Part shown: piece by piece, positions 16,920-25,969 of the stretch | Position numbering within the stretch: position 1 is the stretch's first letter | How the letters are laid out: every line of letters begins with the position of its first letter | Assembly: GCF_013423485.1 (NCBI RefSeq) | Contig: NZ_JABFFR010000033.1 | Location: 79,643 to 143,642 of the forward strand | Length of the DNA stretch: 64,000 nt | Source: Azospirillum oleiclasticum | GTDB lineage: Bacteria; Pseudomonadota; Alphaproteobacteria; Azospirillales; Azospirillaceae | Direction: 5' to 3' | Notes under the pieces: model-generated | Told to the model about the DNA's origin: nothing | Database searches by the model: none | The model's input: the letters and a program-made list of their open reading frames with translations, nothing else | Translations under genes and position numbers: made by a program

Positions 16920-17993
16920 TCATTGAGTCAGCGGGTCGAGGTTCTGGCGGATGTCCTGCCGCCGCGGGTCCAGCCTCAGGGCTTGGCCGAACAAGATCCG
17001 GGCGTCCGCCGTCTTGCCCTGGGTACGCAGCAGCTTGCCATAGTTGGCGTAGGCATCGCCATACTCCGGGCCGGCCTTGATCGCTTTTTGGTAGAGTTCC
17101 TGCGCTTGGTCCGGCTGGCCAAGCGTCACCATCAGGTCCGCCCACAAGGTATAGGCATGCGGCGTGCGGTAGTTGGTCTTGCTGTCCATCTCCAGCACCT
17201 TGCGGAGCGTCGCGATGGCCGCCTCATGCTCGCCCTTCGCCGCCTGCACGCGGGCGATGTTGTACACGGGGAGAACGAAGCCGGGCGATTTCTTGAGCGC
17301 CAGATCGAATTGCTCGACCGCGTCGTCATACCGCTTGGTCTGGAAGTTGACGAGGCCCCAGAGGTTGTGGACCCAGTGCAGGTCGCTTTCGGGCAGGGCG
17401 TGAACGCAGTTCTTCAGTTCCTGGATGGTGGACGTGAAGTCCGCGCCGCCCTCGGCCACCGTCCGTTCATACTGGTAGGAGGCGACGATGTACGGATCGA
17501 TGAAGCGGGTGGTGTCCAGCGCCACCTGCCGGATCAGCGCCTCCGGATCATCGCCGGTTCGCACGGAGGAGAACTTCTTTCCGGTTTGTGACGCCAGCCC
17601 GTGCACCGTCAGGGTCAGGCCGCTCTTGGTCTTCACCATGTCGCCGAAGACGCTGTATTCGACCAGCCCCAGCAACTCCTGCGCCGCGACGATCGGTGTC
17701 AGGAAGTTGTAGTAGCGGCCGAGCTGCTGGATCGGGCTCTCCTCGTCCGGCAGCGAGAAGCTGCTCATCTGCCGGGCGGTGCGGGCCTCTTCCTTGATGT
17801 GCTTGACCTGCTGGGCCAGCCTGGAGGCGACGACCTGGGGCGTGTAGCCCTGATACTCGAGAGACGCCGGCACTTCGATGTTGTGGAACTGAACGGAGTC
17901 CACATCGAAGAAGACCGCATAGCCGAACAGCGCCGATAGCGCGATAACCGGCAGCGACACCAAACCCAGATCGAACACGTCAATCCCCCCCAC
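16920..17993 (-). CDS. Membrane-anchored TPR-repeat protein
   Basis: 357 residues. A single hydrophobic helix near residues 8-28 (LGLVSLPVIALSALFGYAVFF) is followed by a non-repeat domain with TLTVHGLASQTGKKFSSVRT, and then four or five tetratricopeptide repeats from about residue 205 (NLWGLVNFQTKRYDDAVEQFDLAL; YNIARVQAAKGEHEAAIATLRKVL; YGKLLRTQGKTADARILFGQAL). The middle domain plus TPR layout suggests an envelope scaffold, but no known family is certain. It precedes the HdeA/B-like gene by five bases on the same strand. Function unknown. Confidence 0.65.
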   Translation of the reverse strand: MGGIDVFDLGLVSLPVIALSALFGYAVFFDVDSVQFHNIEVPASLEYQGYTPQVVASRLAQQVKHIKEEARTARQMSSFSLPDEESPIQQLGRYYNFLTPIVAAQELLGLVEYSVFGDMVKTKSGLTLTVHGLASQTGKKFSSVRTGDDPEALIRQVALDTTRFIDPYIVASYQYERTVAEGGADFTSTIQELKNCVHALPESDLHWVHNLWGLVNFQTKRYDDAVEQFDLALKKSPGFVLPVYNIARVQAAKGEHEAAIATLRKVLEMDSKTNYRTPHAYTLWADLMVTLGQPDQAQELYQKAIKAGPEYGDAYANYGKLLRTQGKTADARILFGQALRLDPRRQDIRQNLDPLTQ

Positions 17994-18078
17994 GGACAGG
18001 CATGACCCTCACCCATAGGAGTATACCATTTCGCGCTCCAGCGAAATCCACGATCTCCGGACGCCCGTGACATCGCTG

Positions 18079-18633
18079 TCACCCCTCCGCGGACAACCGG
18101 ATTCCCATGCGGCCGGCCTCGATCAGGAAGGCGCGCGTCATCTGCACGATGTCGGTGCGCCAGTAGAGCTGCTCCAGCGGGTTGTCCAGGAAGTCCTCCG
18201 CCAGCATGGCGTAGCAATAGGTCTCCACCACCTTGCGCTCGGGTTTCCAGGGGTCGGTGCCGTCGCGCCAGCCGACCATCCAGCCGGCATGGCCGGCACC
18301 GATCCGCCAGCGTTCGAAATGCGGGGCCAGCGTGTTGCTGTCCACCGGGCCGTTCACCGGAACGCGGTAGATGGCCACGAAGCGCCGGACGTTGAGCTGC
18401 AGGCTCATCAGCAGCGCGTCGCCGAAGGCCTCGATCCGGTAGAGGCAGTCGGAGGCGCCGAGCACATGGCTGTGGGTGACCCTGGCGCGGTGCACGTCGG
18501 CCAGCGACGTGGCGGCGACGCTGTCGGACAGTTCCGGGTGCTCGTAATCCACAGCGCGGAACGACAAGACCATATCGACGGTCAGGAAATGCCGGATGCG
18601 GTGCTGGGCTTCGTCGATGGTCAGGCGGGTCAT
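18079..18633 (-). CDS. Conserved-looking protein of unknown function
   Basis: 184 residues, no signal peptide or membrane segment. It starts MTRLTIDEAQHRIRHFLTVD and contains RVTHSHVLGASDCLYRIEAFG and WRIGAGHAGWMVGWRDGTDPW. I do not recognise the family. The ATG at 18633 was chosen because the upstream part of the frame is Ser/Arg-rich and runs into the opposite-strand gene. It is divergent from a PAS-domain gene, so the 18634-18739 gap may hold a shared regulatory region. Confidence 0.55.
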   Translation of the reverse strand: MTRLTIDEAQHRIRHFLTVDMVLSFRAVDYEHPELSDSVAATSLADVHRARVTHSHVLGASDCLYRIEAFGDALLMSLQLNVRRFVAIYRVPVNGPVDSNTLAPHFERWRIGAGHAGWMVGWRDGTDPWKPERKVVETYCYAMLAEDFLDNPLEQLYWRTDIVQMTRAFLIEAGRMGIRLSAEG

Positions 18634-18739
18634 GCGCGGCCTCGGGCGTCGGACGGTGCGACGGAAACACATGGGCCGGCCGGACGATCCGCTGACGCGC
18701 ACGGACCGTAAGAAGGTGGCATCGAACGGAGAGGCAGCG

Positions 18740-19297
18740 GTGGCGTTCTTCGACCGTCTATGGACTTCGACCTGGCATTCCCTGTCGCTGGACGCCGTGG
18801 AGCCGGCGGACGCCGGGCGGCTTCTGCTGGTCTGGAAGCGGGCGGTGAGGGAAGCCCCGTCGGGCCTGCCGCTGGTGGCGGCCCTGAGCCTCCAGGACTC
18901 ACCGGGGCTGCTCACCAACGTCGCGCTGGTCGATCTGTCCGGCGGCGTCGACACCGCGTCCTACCGCTATGTCGGGCCGCGGCTGACCCGGCTCTATCGC
19001 AAGGCGGAAAAGGGGCGGCGGCTGAAGGATATCTACGACCGCAAGGTGTTCGCGGAAATCGTGTCCGCCTTCACCATTGTTCTGCGGACGCGCGAGCCGC
19101 TGTTCACCTGGCGCAACTTCACCTTCCTCAACCATGATCTCGGGTACCGCCGCCTGATCCTGCCCTGCGCCGCGGGGCCGGCGGGCGGGGTGGCGCTGAT
19201 CGTCTGCATCCACCCCTCGCGCGCCGACCTGACGGAGGAATCGCAGTGGGCGGAGGCGGCCGACCGTTACCGGGCCGTGGTCATGGCCGATGCCTGA
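18740..19297 (+). CDS. PAS-domain protein (PAS_5-like)
   Basis: 185 residues from the GTG at 18740, which has a GGAGAGG site eight bases upstream; an ATG at 18671 would add 23 residues. The pattern is that of small single-domain PAS_5-type proteins common in Azospirillum and relatives: a helical lead (LWTSTWHSLS), a strand ending VALVDL, SYRYVGPRLTRLY and RRLILPCAAGPAGGVALIVCIHP. No catalytic or DNA-binding domain accompanies it. The ligand and partner are unknown. The following hydrolase gene overlaps its end by 8 bases. Confidence 0.6.
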   Translation: MAFFDRLWTSTWHSLSLDAVEPADAGRLLLVWKRAVREAPSGLPLVAALSLQDSPGLLTNVALVDLSGGVDTASYRYVGPRLTRLYRKAEKGRRLKDIYDRKVFAEIVSAFTIVLRTREPLFTWRNFTFLNHDLGYRRLILPCAAGPAGGVALIVCIHPSRADLTEESQWAEAADRYRAVVMADA

Positions 19298-20198
19298 CCG
19301 CCGGTCCCTTGCCGTCGCCGCGGGGCAGGCGGTCACCACCGCAGCCTGCGCCGGCCTGAACCTGCTGACGCCGCTGCCGCGGGGCACGGCGAGGACGACC
19401 CTGCGCTACGGCCCGCACCCGCGCCACCGTCTCGATCTCTACCGGCCGGCGCGGGCGGCGCCGGGGGCGGGGCTTGTCGTCTTCGTCTATGGCGGGGCGT
19501 GGGCGACGGGGCGGCGGCGGGATTACCGTTTCGCCGCAGCCTCCTTCCTGCGGATGGGGTGGAGCGTCGCGGTCCCCGACTACCGCCTGCTGCCGGAGGG
19601 GGTCTTTCCGGCCTTCCTGGAGGACGCGGCGGCGGCGACTGCCCGCGCGCTGGGTGCGGGTGCGGCGGCCAATGCGCCGCTGGTGCTGGCCGGCCATTCG
19701 GCCGGGGCCTACAGCGCCGCCATGCTGGCGCTGGACGCCCGTTGGCTGGCCGCGGCGGGGGTGCCGGAGCGACGGGTCTCCGGTCTGATCGGGCTGTCCG
19801 GTCCCTATGACTTCCTGCCGCTGGACCACCCCGCCACCATCGCGGTGTTCGGTCGCGTGGCCGACCTGCCGGCGACGCAGCCGGTGTGCCATGTGGGCGC
19901 GGGCAAGCCGCCGGCACTGCTCGTGCACGCCGACAACGATTACGTCTGCGGCGTTTACCACTCCCGCAACCTGTGGCGCCGGCTGGTGCAGTTCGGCTCT
20001 CCGGCCGGGCTCCTCCGGCTGCCGGCGGGTGGTCATCTGGCGCCGCTGTTGGCCCTGTCGCGGCCCTGGCGGAATGGGGCGGTGACGGATGCCATCGGGG
20101 CGCTCCTGGACAGGGCGTCTGGCGCGTCCTCCCCTGTCCGTATACAAACAGGGGCCTGTCCGCAGGACCGAGACACCGAGGAGAGCCCCGCATGCTGA
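19290..20198 (+). CDS. Alpha/beta hydrolase (carboxylesterase/HSL-like)
   Basis: 302 residues with a hydrophobic N-terminal segment. The nucleophile elbow is GHSAGAYSA (Ser near residue 137), the acid is likely the Asp in LVHADNDYV, and the His is in LPAGGHLAPL. The oxyanion-hole region reads VYGGAWATG, a variant of the HGGGW motif of hormone-sensitive-lipase-like esterases. It should hydrolyse a small ester, but the substrate is unknown. The ATG overlaps the PAS gene end by eight bases, and the C-terminus overlaps the start of the gamma-glutamyltransferase-like gene, so the three are probably an operon. Confidence 0.82.
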   Translation: MPDRRSLAVAAGQAVTTAACAGLNLLTPLPRGTARTTLRYGPHPRHRLDLYRPARAAPGAGLVVFVYGGAWATGRRRDYRFAAASFLRMGWSVAVPDYRLLPEGVFPAFLEDAAAATARALGAGAAANAPLVLAGHSAGAYSAAMLALDARWLAAAGVPERRVSGLIGLSGPYDFLPLDHPATIAVFGRVADLPATQPVCHVGAGKPPALLVHADNDYVCGVYHSRNLWRRLVQFGSPAGLLRLPAGGHLAPLLALSRPWRNGAVTDAIGALLDRASGASSPVRIQTGACPQDRDTEESPAC

Positions 20199-21781
20199 AC
20201 ACCCCGCGCGCCCGCCAGGGCATGGTCACCTCGCCGCACCATCTGGCGAGTCAGGCCGGCTTGCAGGTCCTGCGCGACGGCGGCACCGCGGCGGAGGCGG
20301 CGGTGGCGGTCGCGGCGGCGCTGGCCGTGGTCTACCCGCACATGACCGGCATCGGCGGCGACGCCTTCTGGATCATCCACGAGCCGGGCCGCGATCCGCT
20401 CGCCATCGACGCCTGCGGTGCCGCGGGGGCCGCGGTGGATCTGGACTTCTACCGGCGGCAGGGCCACGCGGCCATCCCCTGGCGCGGGCCGCTGGCGGCC
20501 AACACGGTGGCCGGCACCATCGCGGGGTGGGAGGCGGCGCTGGCGGTCAGCGCCGGCTGGTCGACCCCGCTGCCGCTCGCCCGCATCCTGCGCGACGCCA
20601 TCGACTACGCCGAGGACGGCATCGTCGTCACCGCCAGCCAGGAGGAGCTGAGCCGGACCAAGCACGCCGAGCTGTGCGACGTGCCCGGCTTCCGCGACGC
20701 CTTCCTGCCCGGCGGGCAGGCACCGGCCGAGGGCACGGTGCTGAAGCAGCCGGCGCTGGCCGGCACTTTGCGGCGCTTGGCGGCCGAGGGGCTGGACAGC
20801 TTCTACCGCGGTCCGCTGGCGGCGGCCATCGCCGCCGGACTGGCGCAGGCCGGCAGCCCGGTGACCGCCGACGACCTTGCCCGCCACCGCGCCCACCGCG
20901 TGACGCCGCTGACCACCCGCGTCGGCGCGGCGCAGCTCTTCAACTTCCCGCCGCCGACGCAGGGCCTCGCCTCCCTGATGATCCTGGCGCTGTTCGACCG
21001 GCTGGGCGTGCGCGAGGCCGAGGGGTTCGACCACATCCACGGGCTGGTGGAATCCACCAAGCAGGCCTTCCTCGTCCGCGACCGCGAGGTCGGCGACCCC
21101 GCTTACATGCGCAAACCGGCTCAAGAGTTCCTCGACCCGGCGCTGCTGGACGAACTGGCCGGCCGCATCGACCGCCGCAAGGCGCTGCCCTGGCCGCAGC
21201 CGCCGTCGGCCGGCGACACGGTGTGGCTGGGCGTGATCGACGGTCAGGGCCGGGCGGTCAGCCTGATCCAGAGCGTGTATTTCGAGTTCGGCTCCGGCGT
21301 CGTGCTGCCGGACACCGGCATCACCTGGCAGAACCGCGGCGCCTCCTTCCGCCTGGCGGAGGATGGCTGGAACGCGCTGAAGCCCGGCCGCAAGCCCTTC
21401 CACACCCTGAACCCGGCGATGGCGCTGTTCGACGACGGCCGCCGCATGGTCTACGGCACCATGGGCGGGGAGGGGCAGCCGCAGACGCAGGCCGCGGTGT
21501 TCAGCCGCTACGCCCTGTTCGGCCAGGGCCTCCAGGCCGCGGTGACGGCGCCGCGCTGGCTGCTGGGGCGCACCTGGGGCGACCAGAGCGTGTCGCTCAA
21601 GCTGGAGAGCCGCTTCGACCCCGCGTTGGTGCAGGCGCTGCGCGAGGCCGGCCACGATGTAGAGCTGCTGGAGCCCTTCACCAGCACCATGGGCCACGCC
21701 GGCGCCATCGTCCGCCGCCCCGACGGCGTGCTGGAAGGGGCGACGGACCCGCGCAGCGACGGGGCGGCGCTCGGCTGGTGA
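20192..21781 (+). CDS. Gamma-glutamyltransferase-family N-terminal-nucleophile hydrolase
   Basis: 529 residues. The family layout is clear: MVTSPHHLASQAGLQVLRDGGTAAEAAVAVAAAL at the start, the large subunit up to about residue 345, then the autocleavage site with Thr as new N-terminal nucleophile in SAGDTVWLGVIDGQG. Also seen are the FEFGSGVVLPDTGITWQNRG segment, a variant of the lid and oxyanion region, and YGTMGGEGQPQTQ near residue 427. No signal peptide is visible, unlike the periplasmic Ggt of E. coli, so it is probably a cytoplasmic YwrD-like relative acting on gamma-glutamyl or other amides. GAGGAG precedes the ATG at 20192. Confidence 0.85.
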   Translation: MLNTPRARQGMVTSPHHLASQAGLQVLRDGGTAAEAAVAVAAALAVVYPHMTGIGGDAFWIIHEPGRDPLAIDACGAAGAAVDLDFYRRQGHAAIPWRGPLAANTVAGTIAGWEAALAVSAGWSTPLPLARILRDAIDYAEDGIVVTASQEELSRTKHAELCDVPGFRDAFLPGGQAPAEGTVLKQPALAGTLRRLAAEGLDSFYRGPLAAAIAAGLAQAGSPVTADDLARHRAHRVTPLTTRVGAAQLFNFPPPTQGLASLMILALFDRLGVREAEGFDHIHGLVESTKQAFLVRDREVGDPAYMRKPAQEFLDPALLDELAGRIDRRKALPWPQPPSAGDTVWLGVIDGQGRAVSLIQSVYFEFGSGVVLPDTGITWQNRGASFRLAEDGWNALKPGRKPFHTLNPAMALFDDGRRMVYGTMGGEGQPQTQAAVFSRYALFGQGLQAAVTAPRWLLGRTWGDQSVSLKLESRFDPALVQALREAGHDVELLEPFTSTMGHAGAIVRRPDGVLEGATDPRSDGAALGW

Positions 21782-21802
21782 GCGCCGCCCCGGCCGCGCC
21801 GG

Positions 21803-22813
21803 TCAGGCCACCGTGCGCGGCGCGGCGACCGGATGGGCCAGGGGCAGCGGCGACAGCAGGGACACGCCGGCGGGTGTGGCGCTGACCGCATCGAGACGGC
21901 CGATCTCCTCAGCCGACAGGGTGAGCGCCGTCGCGGCGAGGTTGCTGCGGAGCTGGTCGAGCGTGCGCGGCCCGATCATCGGCACCGCCTCGCGGGCACC
22001 CGCCCAGGCGATGGCGACGTGGTCGGGGCTGACGCCGCGCTCCCCCGCGATGGCGAGCACCGTGTCGAGGATGGCGCTGCGCTGCGCCGAATCCTCGGCC
22101 TGGAAGACCTTGCCGCGGAGCGCTTCGGCACGGCCGGTCTCGCCGCGGCGGTACTTGCCGGTCAGCATGCCGCCACCGAGCGGCGACCAGGTGACGACGC
22201 CGAGGCCGAGCGCCTCGCTGGCCGGAAACAGGTCGGCCTCCGGCTCGCGGTGGACGAGGCTGTGTTCGAACTGCGCGGCGGCGATGGGCACCGCGCGCGT
22301 CAGTTCGGCCAGCGTGACGGCGCGCGCCAGCCGCCAGGCCGGGAAGTTCGACAGGCCGCCATAGAGGATCTTGCCGGCGCGGGCGAGGTCGTCGAAGCCG
22401 CGCACGATCTCCTCCGACGGCGTCAACCCGTCCGGGTGGTGCACCCACAGGATGTCGATGCGGTCGGTCTTCAGCCGTTTCAGGCTGGCCTCGACCGACG
22501 CCACCATGGCCTTGCGGCTGTTTCCGGTGACCAGCGGGCCGGCGTTCGGCACCGCTCCGTTGGTGAATTTGGTCGCCAGCACGAAGGCCTCCCGCCGCCC
22601 CTGCAGCAGGTCGCCGAGCAGCGTCTCCGACTGGCCGAACTGGTAGACGTCGGCGGTGTCGATGAAGTTGCCGCCGGCGTCGACATACGCCTCGAAGATG
22701 GCGCGGCTGGTGTCGGCGTCGGCGCCATGGCCCCAGCCGGTGCCGAAATTGCCGGTGCCGAGTGCCAGTTCCGACACGCGCAGGCCGGTGCGGCCGAACA
22801 GCTTGTGTTTCAT
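21803..22813 (-). CDS. Aldo/keto reductase
   Basis: 336 residues, a (beta/alpha)8 NADPH-dependent oxidoreductase. The catalytic tetrad is visible as Asp and Tyr in FIDTADVYQFGQSE, Lys in LATKF and His in LWVHHPDG. Cofactor-contact sequences include VTWSPLGGGMLTGKY and MIGPRTLDQLRSN. The ATG at 22813 opens with KHKLFGRTGLRVSELALGTGNFG, the family start. It is 38 bases downstream of an MFS permease gene on the same strand and probably shares its MarR-controlled transcript; it may detoxify an aldehyde or quinone handled by that system. Substrate unknown. Confidence 0.9.
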   Translation of the reverse strand: MKHKLFGRTGLRVSELALGTGNFGTGWGHGADADTSRAIFEAYVDAGGNFIDTADVYQFGQSETLLGDLLQGRREAFVLATKFTNGAVPNAGPLVTGNSRKAMVASVEASLKRLKTDRIDILWVHHPDGLTPSEEIVRGFDDLARAGKILYGGLSNFPAWRLARAVTLAELTRAVPIAAAQFEHSLVHREPEADLFPASEALGLGVVTWSPLGGGMLTGKYRRGETGRAEALRGKVFQAEDSAQRSAILDTVLAIAGERGVSPDHVAIAWAGAREAVPMIGPRTLDQLRSNLAATALTLSAEEIGRLDAVSATPAGVSLLSPLPLAHPVAAPRTVA

Positions 22814-22851
22814 TGGGGGTGTCTCCGGGTGTGCGTTGAATGGGGGAGCGT

Positions 22852-24156
22852 TCAGGCCGCGGCAGGCAGAGGCGCTGGCCGCCGCTCGTGGATGGTGACG
22901 ACGGCGAGCGCCGCGACGAGGCAGAGCAGGCCGGCGATGAAGAAGGCGGGCAGGTAGCTGTCGTAGGCGGTGCGGGTGAAGCCGCCGCCCCAGGCGGCGA
23001 AGGCGGCGCCGAGCTGGTGCCCGGCGAAGACCCAGCCGAAGACGAGGTTGGCGCGCTCCCCGAACCGGTCGGCCGCGATCTTCACCGTCGGCGGCACGGT
23101 CGCCACCCAGTCCAGCCCGTAGAACACGGCGAAGATCGACAGTTCGTAGACGTTGAACGACGTGAACGGCAGATAGACCAGCGACAGACCGCGCAGGCCG
23201 TAATACCAGAACAGCAGCTTGCGGCTGTCGAACCGGTCCGACAGCCAGCCGGACCCCACCGTGCCGGCGAAGTCGAAGACGCCGATCACCGCCAGCATGC
23301 CGGCCGCCGCCACCGGCAGGATGCCGAAGTCGCCGCAGAGCGGGACGAAATGCGTCTGCACGAGGCCGTTGGTGCTGGCGCCGCAGATGAAGAAGGTGCC
23401 GAACAGCACCCAGAAGGTGCGCGTGCGCGCCGCGTCCCGCAGCGCCACGATGGGGGAGGCGAGCATCGCGCCGAGCGCCAGCGCCGCCGGGCCGGGGACC
23501 ACGGTCGTGGACCCATAAGGCGCCAGCCCCACGTCGGCGGGCCGGTCGCGCATCAGCACCAGCACCGCGACCGCGGCGACCAGCAGCATGACCAGCACCA
23601 GGGCAAGCGCGCTGCGCCAGCCGATCGACTGGGTGAGGGAGGCGAGCAGCGGCAGGAAGACCAGCTGCCCGGTCGCCGTGCTGGCCGTGAGCAGCCCCAC
23701 CACGAGGCCGCGCCGCGCCGAGAACCAGCGCGTGGCGACGGTGGCGCCGAGCACCATGGCGGTCAGCCCGGTGCCGAAGCCGACCACGACACCCCACAGC
23801 AGGAAGAGCTGCCACAGTGTCGTCATCGCGAAGGAACCGAGCACGCCGGCCCCGATCAGCGCCAGCGCCGTGGCGGCCACGGGCCGGACGCCGAAGCGGT
23901 TCATGAAGGCGGCGGCGAAGGGCCCCAGAAGGCCGAACAGCACGAGGCGGACGGCGAAGGCCGAGGAAATCTCCGAGGTCGACCAGCCGAACTCCTGCTG
24001 CAAAGGGCCGATGAGCACGCCCGGCGTCCCGACCGCGCCCGCGGTTACCAGCATCGTCAGGAAGGTCACGCCGGCGACGACCCAGCCGTAATGGACGCCC
24101 CGGCGGGCGAAAAAGGCGGGAATGGCCGTGGCTTGTGCCGCGACGGGCAGCGACAT
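22852..24156 (-). CDS. Major facilitator superfamily transporter
   Basis: 434 residues with twelve predicted membrane helices. The first half has HYGWVVAGVTFLTML and, near residue 140, TRWFSARRGLVVGLLTA, sequences typical of the MFS group related to oxalate/formate antiporters and monocarboxylate porters; the central cytoplasmic loop lies near residue 200-235. The ATG at 24156 has a GGAGAC site; the frame continues upstream without family resemblance across the operator. The substrate is unknown. It is downstream of a marR gene and a perfect palindrome sits between the two, so it is probably repressed by that MarR protein. Confidence 0.87.
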   Translation of the reverse strand: MSLPVAAQATAIPAFFARRGVHYGWVVAGVTFLTMLVTAGAVGTPGVLIGPLQQEFGWSTSEISSAFAVRLVLFGLLGPFAAAFMNRFGVRPVAATALALIGAGVLGSFAMTTLWQLFLLWGVVVGFGTGLTAMVLGATVATRWFSARRGLVVGLLTASTATGQLVFLPLLASLTQSIGWRSALALVLVMLLVAAVAVLVLMRDRPADVGLAPYGSTTVVPGPAALALGAMLASPIVALRDAARTRTFWVLFGTFFICGASTNGLVQTHFVPLCGDFGILPVAAAGMLAVIGVFDFAGTVGSGWLSDRFDSRKLLFWYYGLRGLSLVYLPFTSFNVYELSIFAVFYGLDWVATVPPTVKIAADRFGERANLVFGWVFAGHQLGAAFAAWGGGFTRTAYDSYLPAFFIAGLLCLVAALAVVTIHERRPAPLPAAA

Positions 24157-24173
24157 GATCGTCTCCGGTCCAC

Positions 24174-24195
24174 GGGTATATACCCGTATAGGGGT
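24174..24195. promoter_or_regulatory. Putative MarR operator before the MFS gene
   Basis: GGGTATATACCC at 24174-24185 is a perfect 12-bp palindrome, followed at once by GTATAGGGG, whose inverse shares the CCCCTAT element of the site before marR. It sits between the marR stop (24203) and the MFS start (24156). AT-rich sequence of this kind is rare here. Confidence 0.6.
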
Positions 24196-24202
24196 GTGAA
24201 AA

Positions 24203-24601
24203 TCACAGCAACGTGTTGATGTCGGCAAGCGCCTGCAGCCGCTCCGCACCGATGCGTGCCTCGATGTCCGTCTGGCAGCCCTCCCAGAGCGGCCCGGCTT
24301 TGCGCAGCACGGTGGCACCATGGTCGGTCAGCCGGACGACGGATTCGCGCTGGTCGTCGCCGCGTCCGGTCGCGACCAGCCCCAGCTTTTCCACGACGCG
24401 GATGTTGCGGCCCATGGTGGAGCGGTCGAGATCGAGAGCCCGCCCGAGCTCCGTCAGGCTGACCGGTTGCCGGCGTTCGATCGCCCGCAGCATCGCGTAT
24501 TGGGCGACGTTGATGCCGGTCGGCTCCAACGCGGCGTCGTAGCGTGCGGCGACCTTCCGGGTCGCCATCCTCAGGCGGGTGCAGTGGCAGGGCGTCGACA
24601 T
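24203..24601 (-). CDS. MarR-family transcriptional regulator
   Basis: 132 residues. The winged-helix core is SLTELGRALDLDRSTMGRNIRVVEKLGLV (helix-turn-helix plus recognition helix) followed by a wing around GRGDDQRESVVRLTDHGATVL. Four cysteines or near-cysteines at the N-terminus (STPCHCTRL) could sense oxidants or metals, but this is only a suggestion. The ATG at 24601 was chosen over an upstream in-frame codon because the operator-like site 24608-24621 lies directly before it. It heads an apparent marR-MFS-aldo/keto reductase operon and probably represses both itself and the downstream genes until a small effector binds. Confidence 0.87.
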   Translation of the reverse strand: MSTPCHCTRLRMATRKVAARYDAALEPTGINVAQYAMLRAIERRQPVSLTELGRALDLDRSTMGRNIRVVEKLGLVATGRGDDQRESVVRLTDHGATVLRKAGPLWEGCQTDIEARIGAERLQALADINTLL

Positions 24602-24607
24602 GAAGCG

Positions 24608-24621
24608 TGTATATACCCCTA
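24608..24621. promoter_or_regulatory. Putative MarR autoregulatory operator
   Basis: GTATATACCCCTAT at 24608-24621 shares GTATATACCC with the palindrome at 24174-24185 and lies seven bases before the marR ATG, where a bound repressor would block initiation. The symmetric core is GTATATAC. Confidence 0.55.
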
Positions 24622-24775
24622 TCTCCGCCGACGCAAGCCCCCTGCGTGGTCCCTCCACGCGACCCCTGCGACACGCCGCGACAATTGGGAGCGGTGGATC
24701 CCGCGTTTTTCACCGCCGCCCGGCGGGCAGAGGCGTATGATCGTGCCGTCATCGGGTGCGGAGGGCCGTGCGGCC

Positions 24776-25969
24776 ATGAAACGCACAGTGCAGGAATCCG
24801 GGGTTTCCCACCAACGGCGGGCCGTCATCGAACGCGACGCCGTCCAGGCGCTGATCGACGCACTTGGCGCGGAAGGTTACGCGGTGATCGGGCCGCGGCG
24901 GCGCGACGGTGCCATCGTCTACGATCCCCTGACCGACGCCGCCGACCTGCCCTGGGGCTGGATCGACGAGCAGGAGGGCGGGCGCTACCGCCTGCACCGC
25001 GACGATCGCGGTGCCGCCTTCGGCCATGTCGTCGGGCCGCAGAGCTGGAAGAAGTACCTGTACCCGCCGCGCCAGACATTGTGGACCGGCCGGCGCGAGG
25101 GCGGCGGCTTCACGGTGGAGACGCCGCAGGGGCCGCCGCCCCGTTACGCCTTCCTTGGCGTGCGGGGGTGCGAGCTGGCCGCCATCGCGGTGCAGGACCG
25201 GGTGTTCGGGGTGGTCCGCCACGACGGGCGCTCGGTCGGGCAGCAGCAATACACCGACAGCGGCTACGCCGCCCGCCGCGCGGCGGCCTTCATCGTCGCC
25301 GTGAATTGCGGGCGGGCGGCGGGCACCTGTTTCTGCGACAGCATCGGGACCGGGCCGCAGGCGGGGCCGGGCTACGACCTGTGCCTGACCGAGTTGATCG
25401 GCGACGGCCGGCACGAGTTCCTGGTCGAGGCCGGCAGCGACCGCGGGGCGGTGTTGCTCGACCGGCTGCCGGCGCGCCACGCGGAGGGGGCCGACCTGGA
25501 GGCCGCCGCGGCGGTGACGGAGGCTGCGCGCGCCGGCATGGGACGGCGCATGGAGCCGGACGTGGCCGGGCTGCTCGCCCGCAACCTGGAGCACCCGCGC
25601 TGGGACGAGGTGGCGGGCCGCTGCCTGTCCTGTGCCAACTGCACCATGGTCTGCCCGACCTGCTTCTGCACGACGGTGGAGGACACCACCGACCTGACAG
25701 GCGACCATGTGGAGCGCTGGCGCCGCTGGGATTCCTGCTTCACCGTCGATTTCAGCTACATCCACGGCGGGTCCATCCGGCAGGGCGGGGCGTCCCGCTA
25801 CCGGCAATGGATGACGCACAAGCTGTCGAGCTGGTACGAGCAGTTCGGCACGTCGGGCTGCACCGGCTGCGGCCGCTGCATCACCTGGTGCCCCGTCGGG
25901 ATCGACATCACCGAAGAAGCCCGCGCGATACGGGCCAGCGAAGGGGGAGCGTCCGATGGTGCAGATTGA
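24776..25969 (+). CDS. Group 3b NiFe hydrogenase beta subunit (4Fe-4S, sulfhydrogenase/AsrA-like)
   Basis: 397 residues. It matches the HydB/ShyB iron-sulfur subunit of bifunctional NADP-linked hydrogenases. The N-terminal part contains the family core (GPRRRDGAIVYDPL; PPRYAFLGVRGCELAAIAVQDRVF) and a Cys-rich turn NCGRAAGTCFCDS. Near the C-terminus are two 4Fe-4S sites: CLSCANCTMVCPTCFC (about 284-299) and CTGCGRCITWCP (about 362-373). It would pass electrons between the small subunit and the flavin-containing gamma subunit. The ATG at 24776 was chosen because it starts just before conserved sequence. The next gene overlaps its end by 14 bases. First gene of the hydrogenase operon; no promoter is obvious upstream. 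Confidence 0.87.
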   Translation: MKRTVQESGVSHQRRAVIERDAVQALIDALGAEGYAVIGPRRRDGAIVYDPLTDAADLPWGWIDEQEGGRYRLHRDDRGAAFGHVVGPQSWKKYLYPPRQTLWTGRREGGGFTVETPQGPPPRYAFLGVRGCELAAIAVQDRVFGVVRHDGRSVGQQQYTDSGYAARRAAAFIVAVNCGRAAGTCFCDSIGTGPQAGPGYDLCLTELIGDGRHEFLVEAGSDRGAVLLDRLPARHAEGADLEAAAAVTEAARAGMGRRMEPDVAGLLARNLEHPRWDEVAGRCLSCANCTMVCPTCFCTTVEDTTDLTGDHVERWRRWDSCFTVDFSYIHGGSIRQGGASRYRQWMTHKLSSWYEQFGTSGCTGCGRCITWCPVGIDITEEARAIRASEGGASDGAD

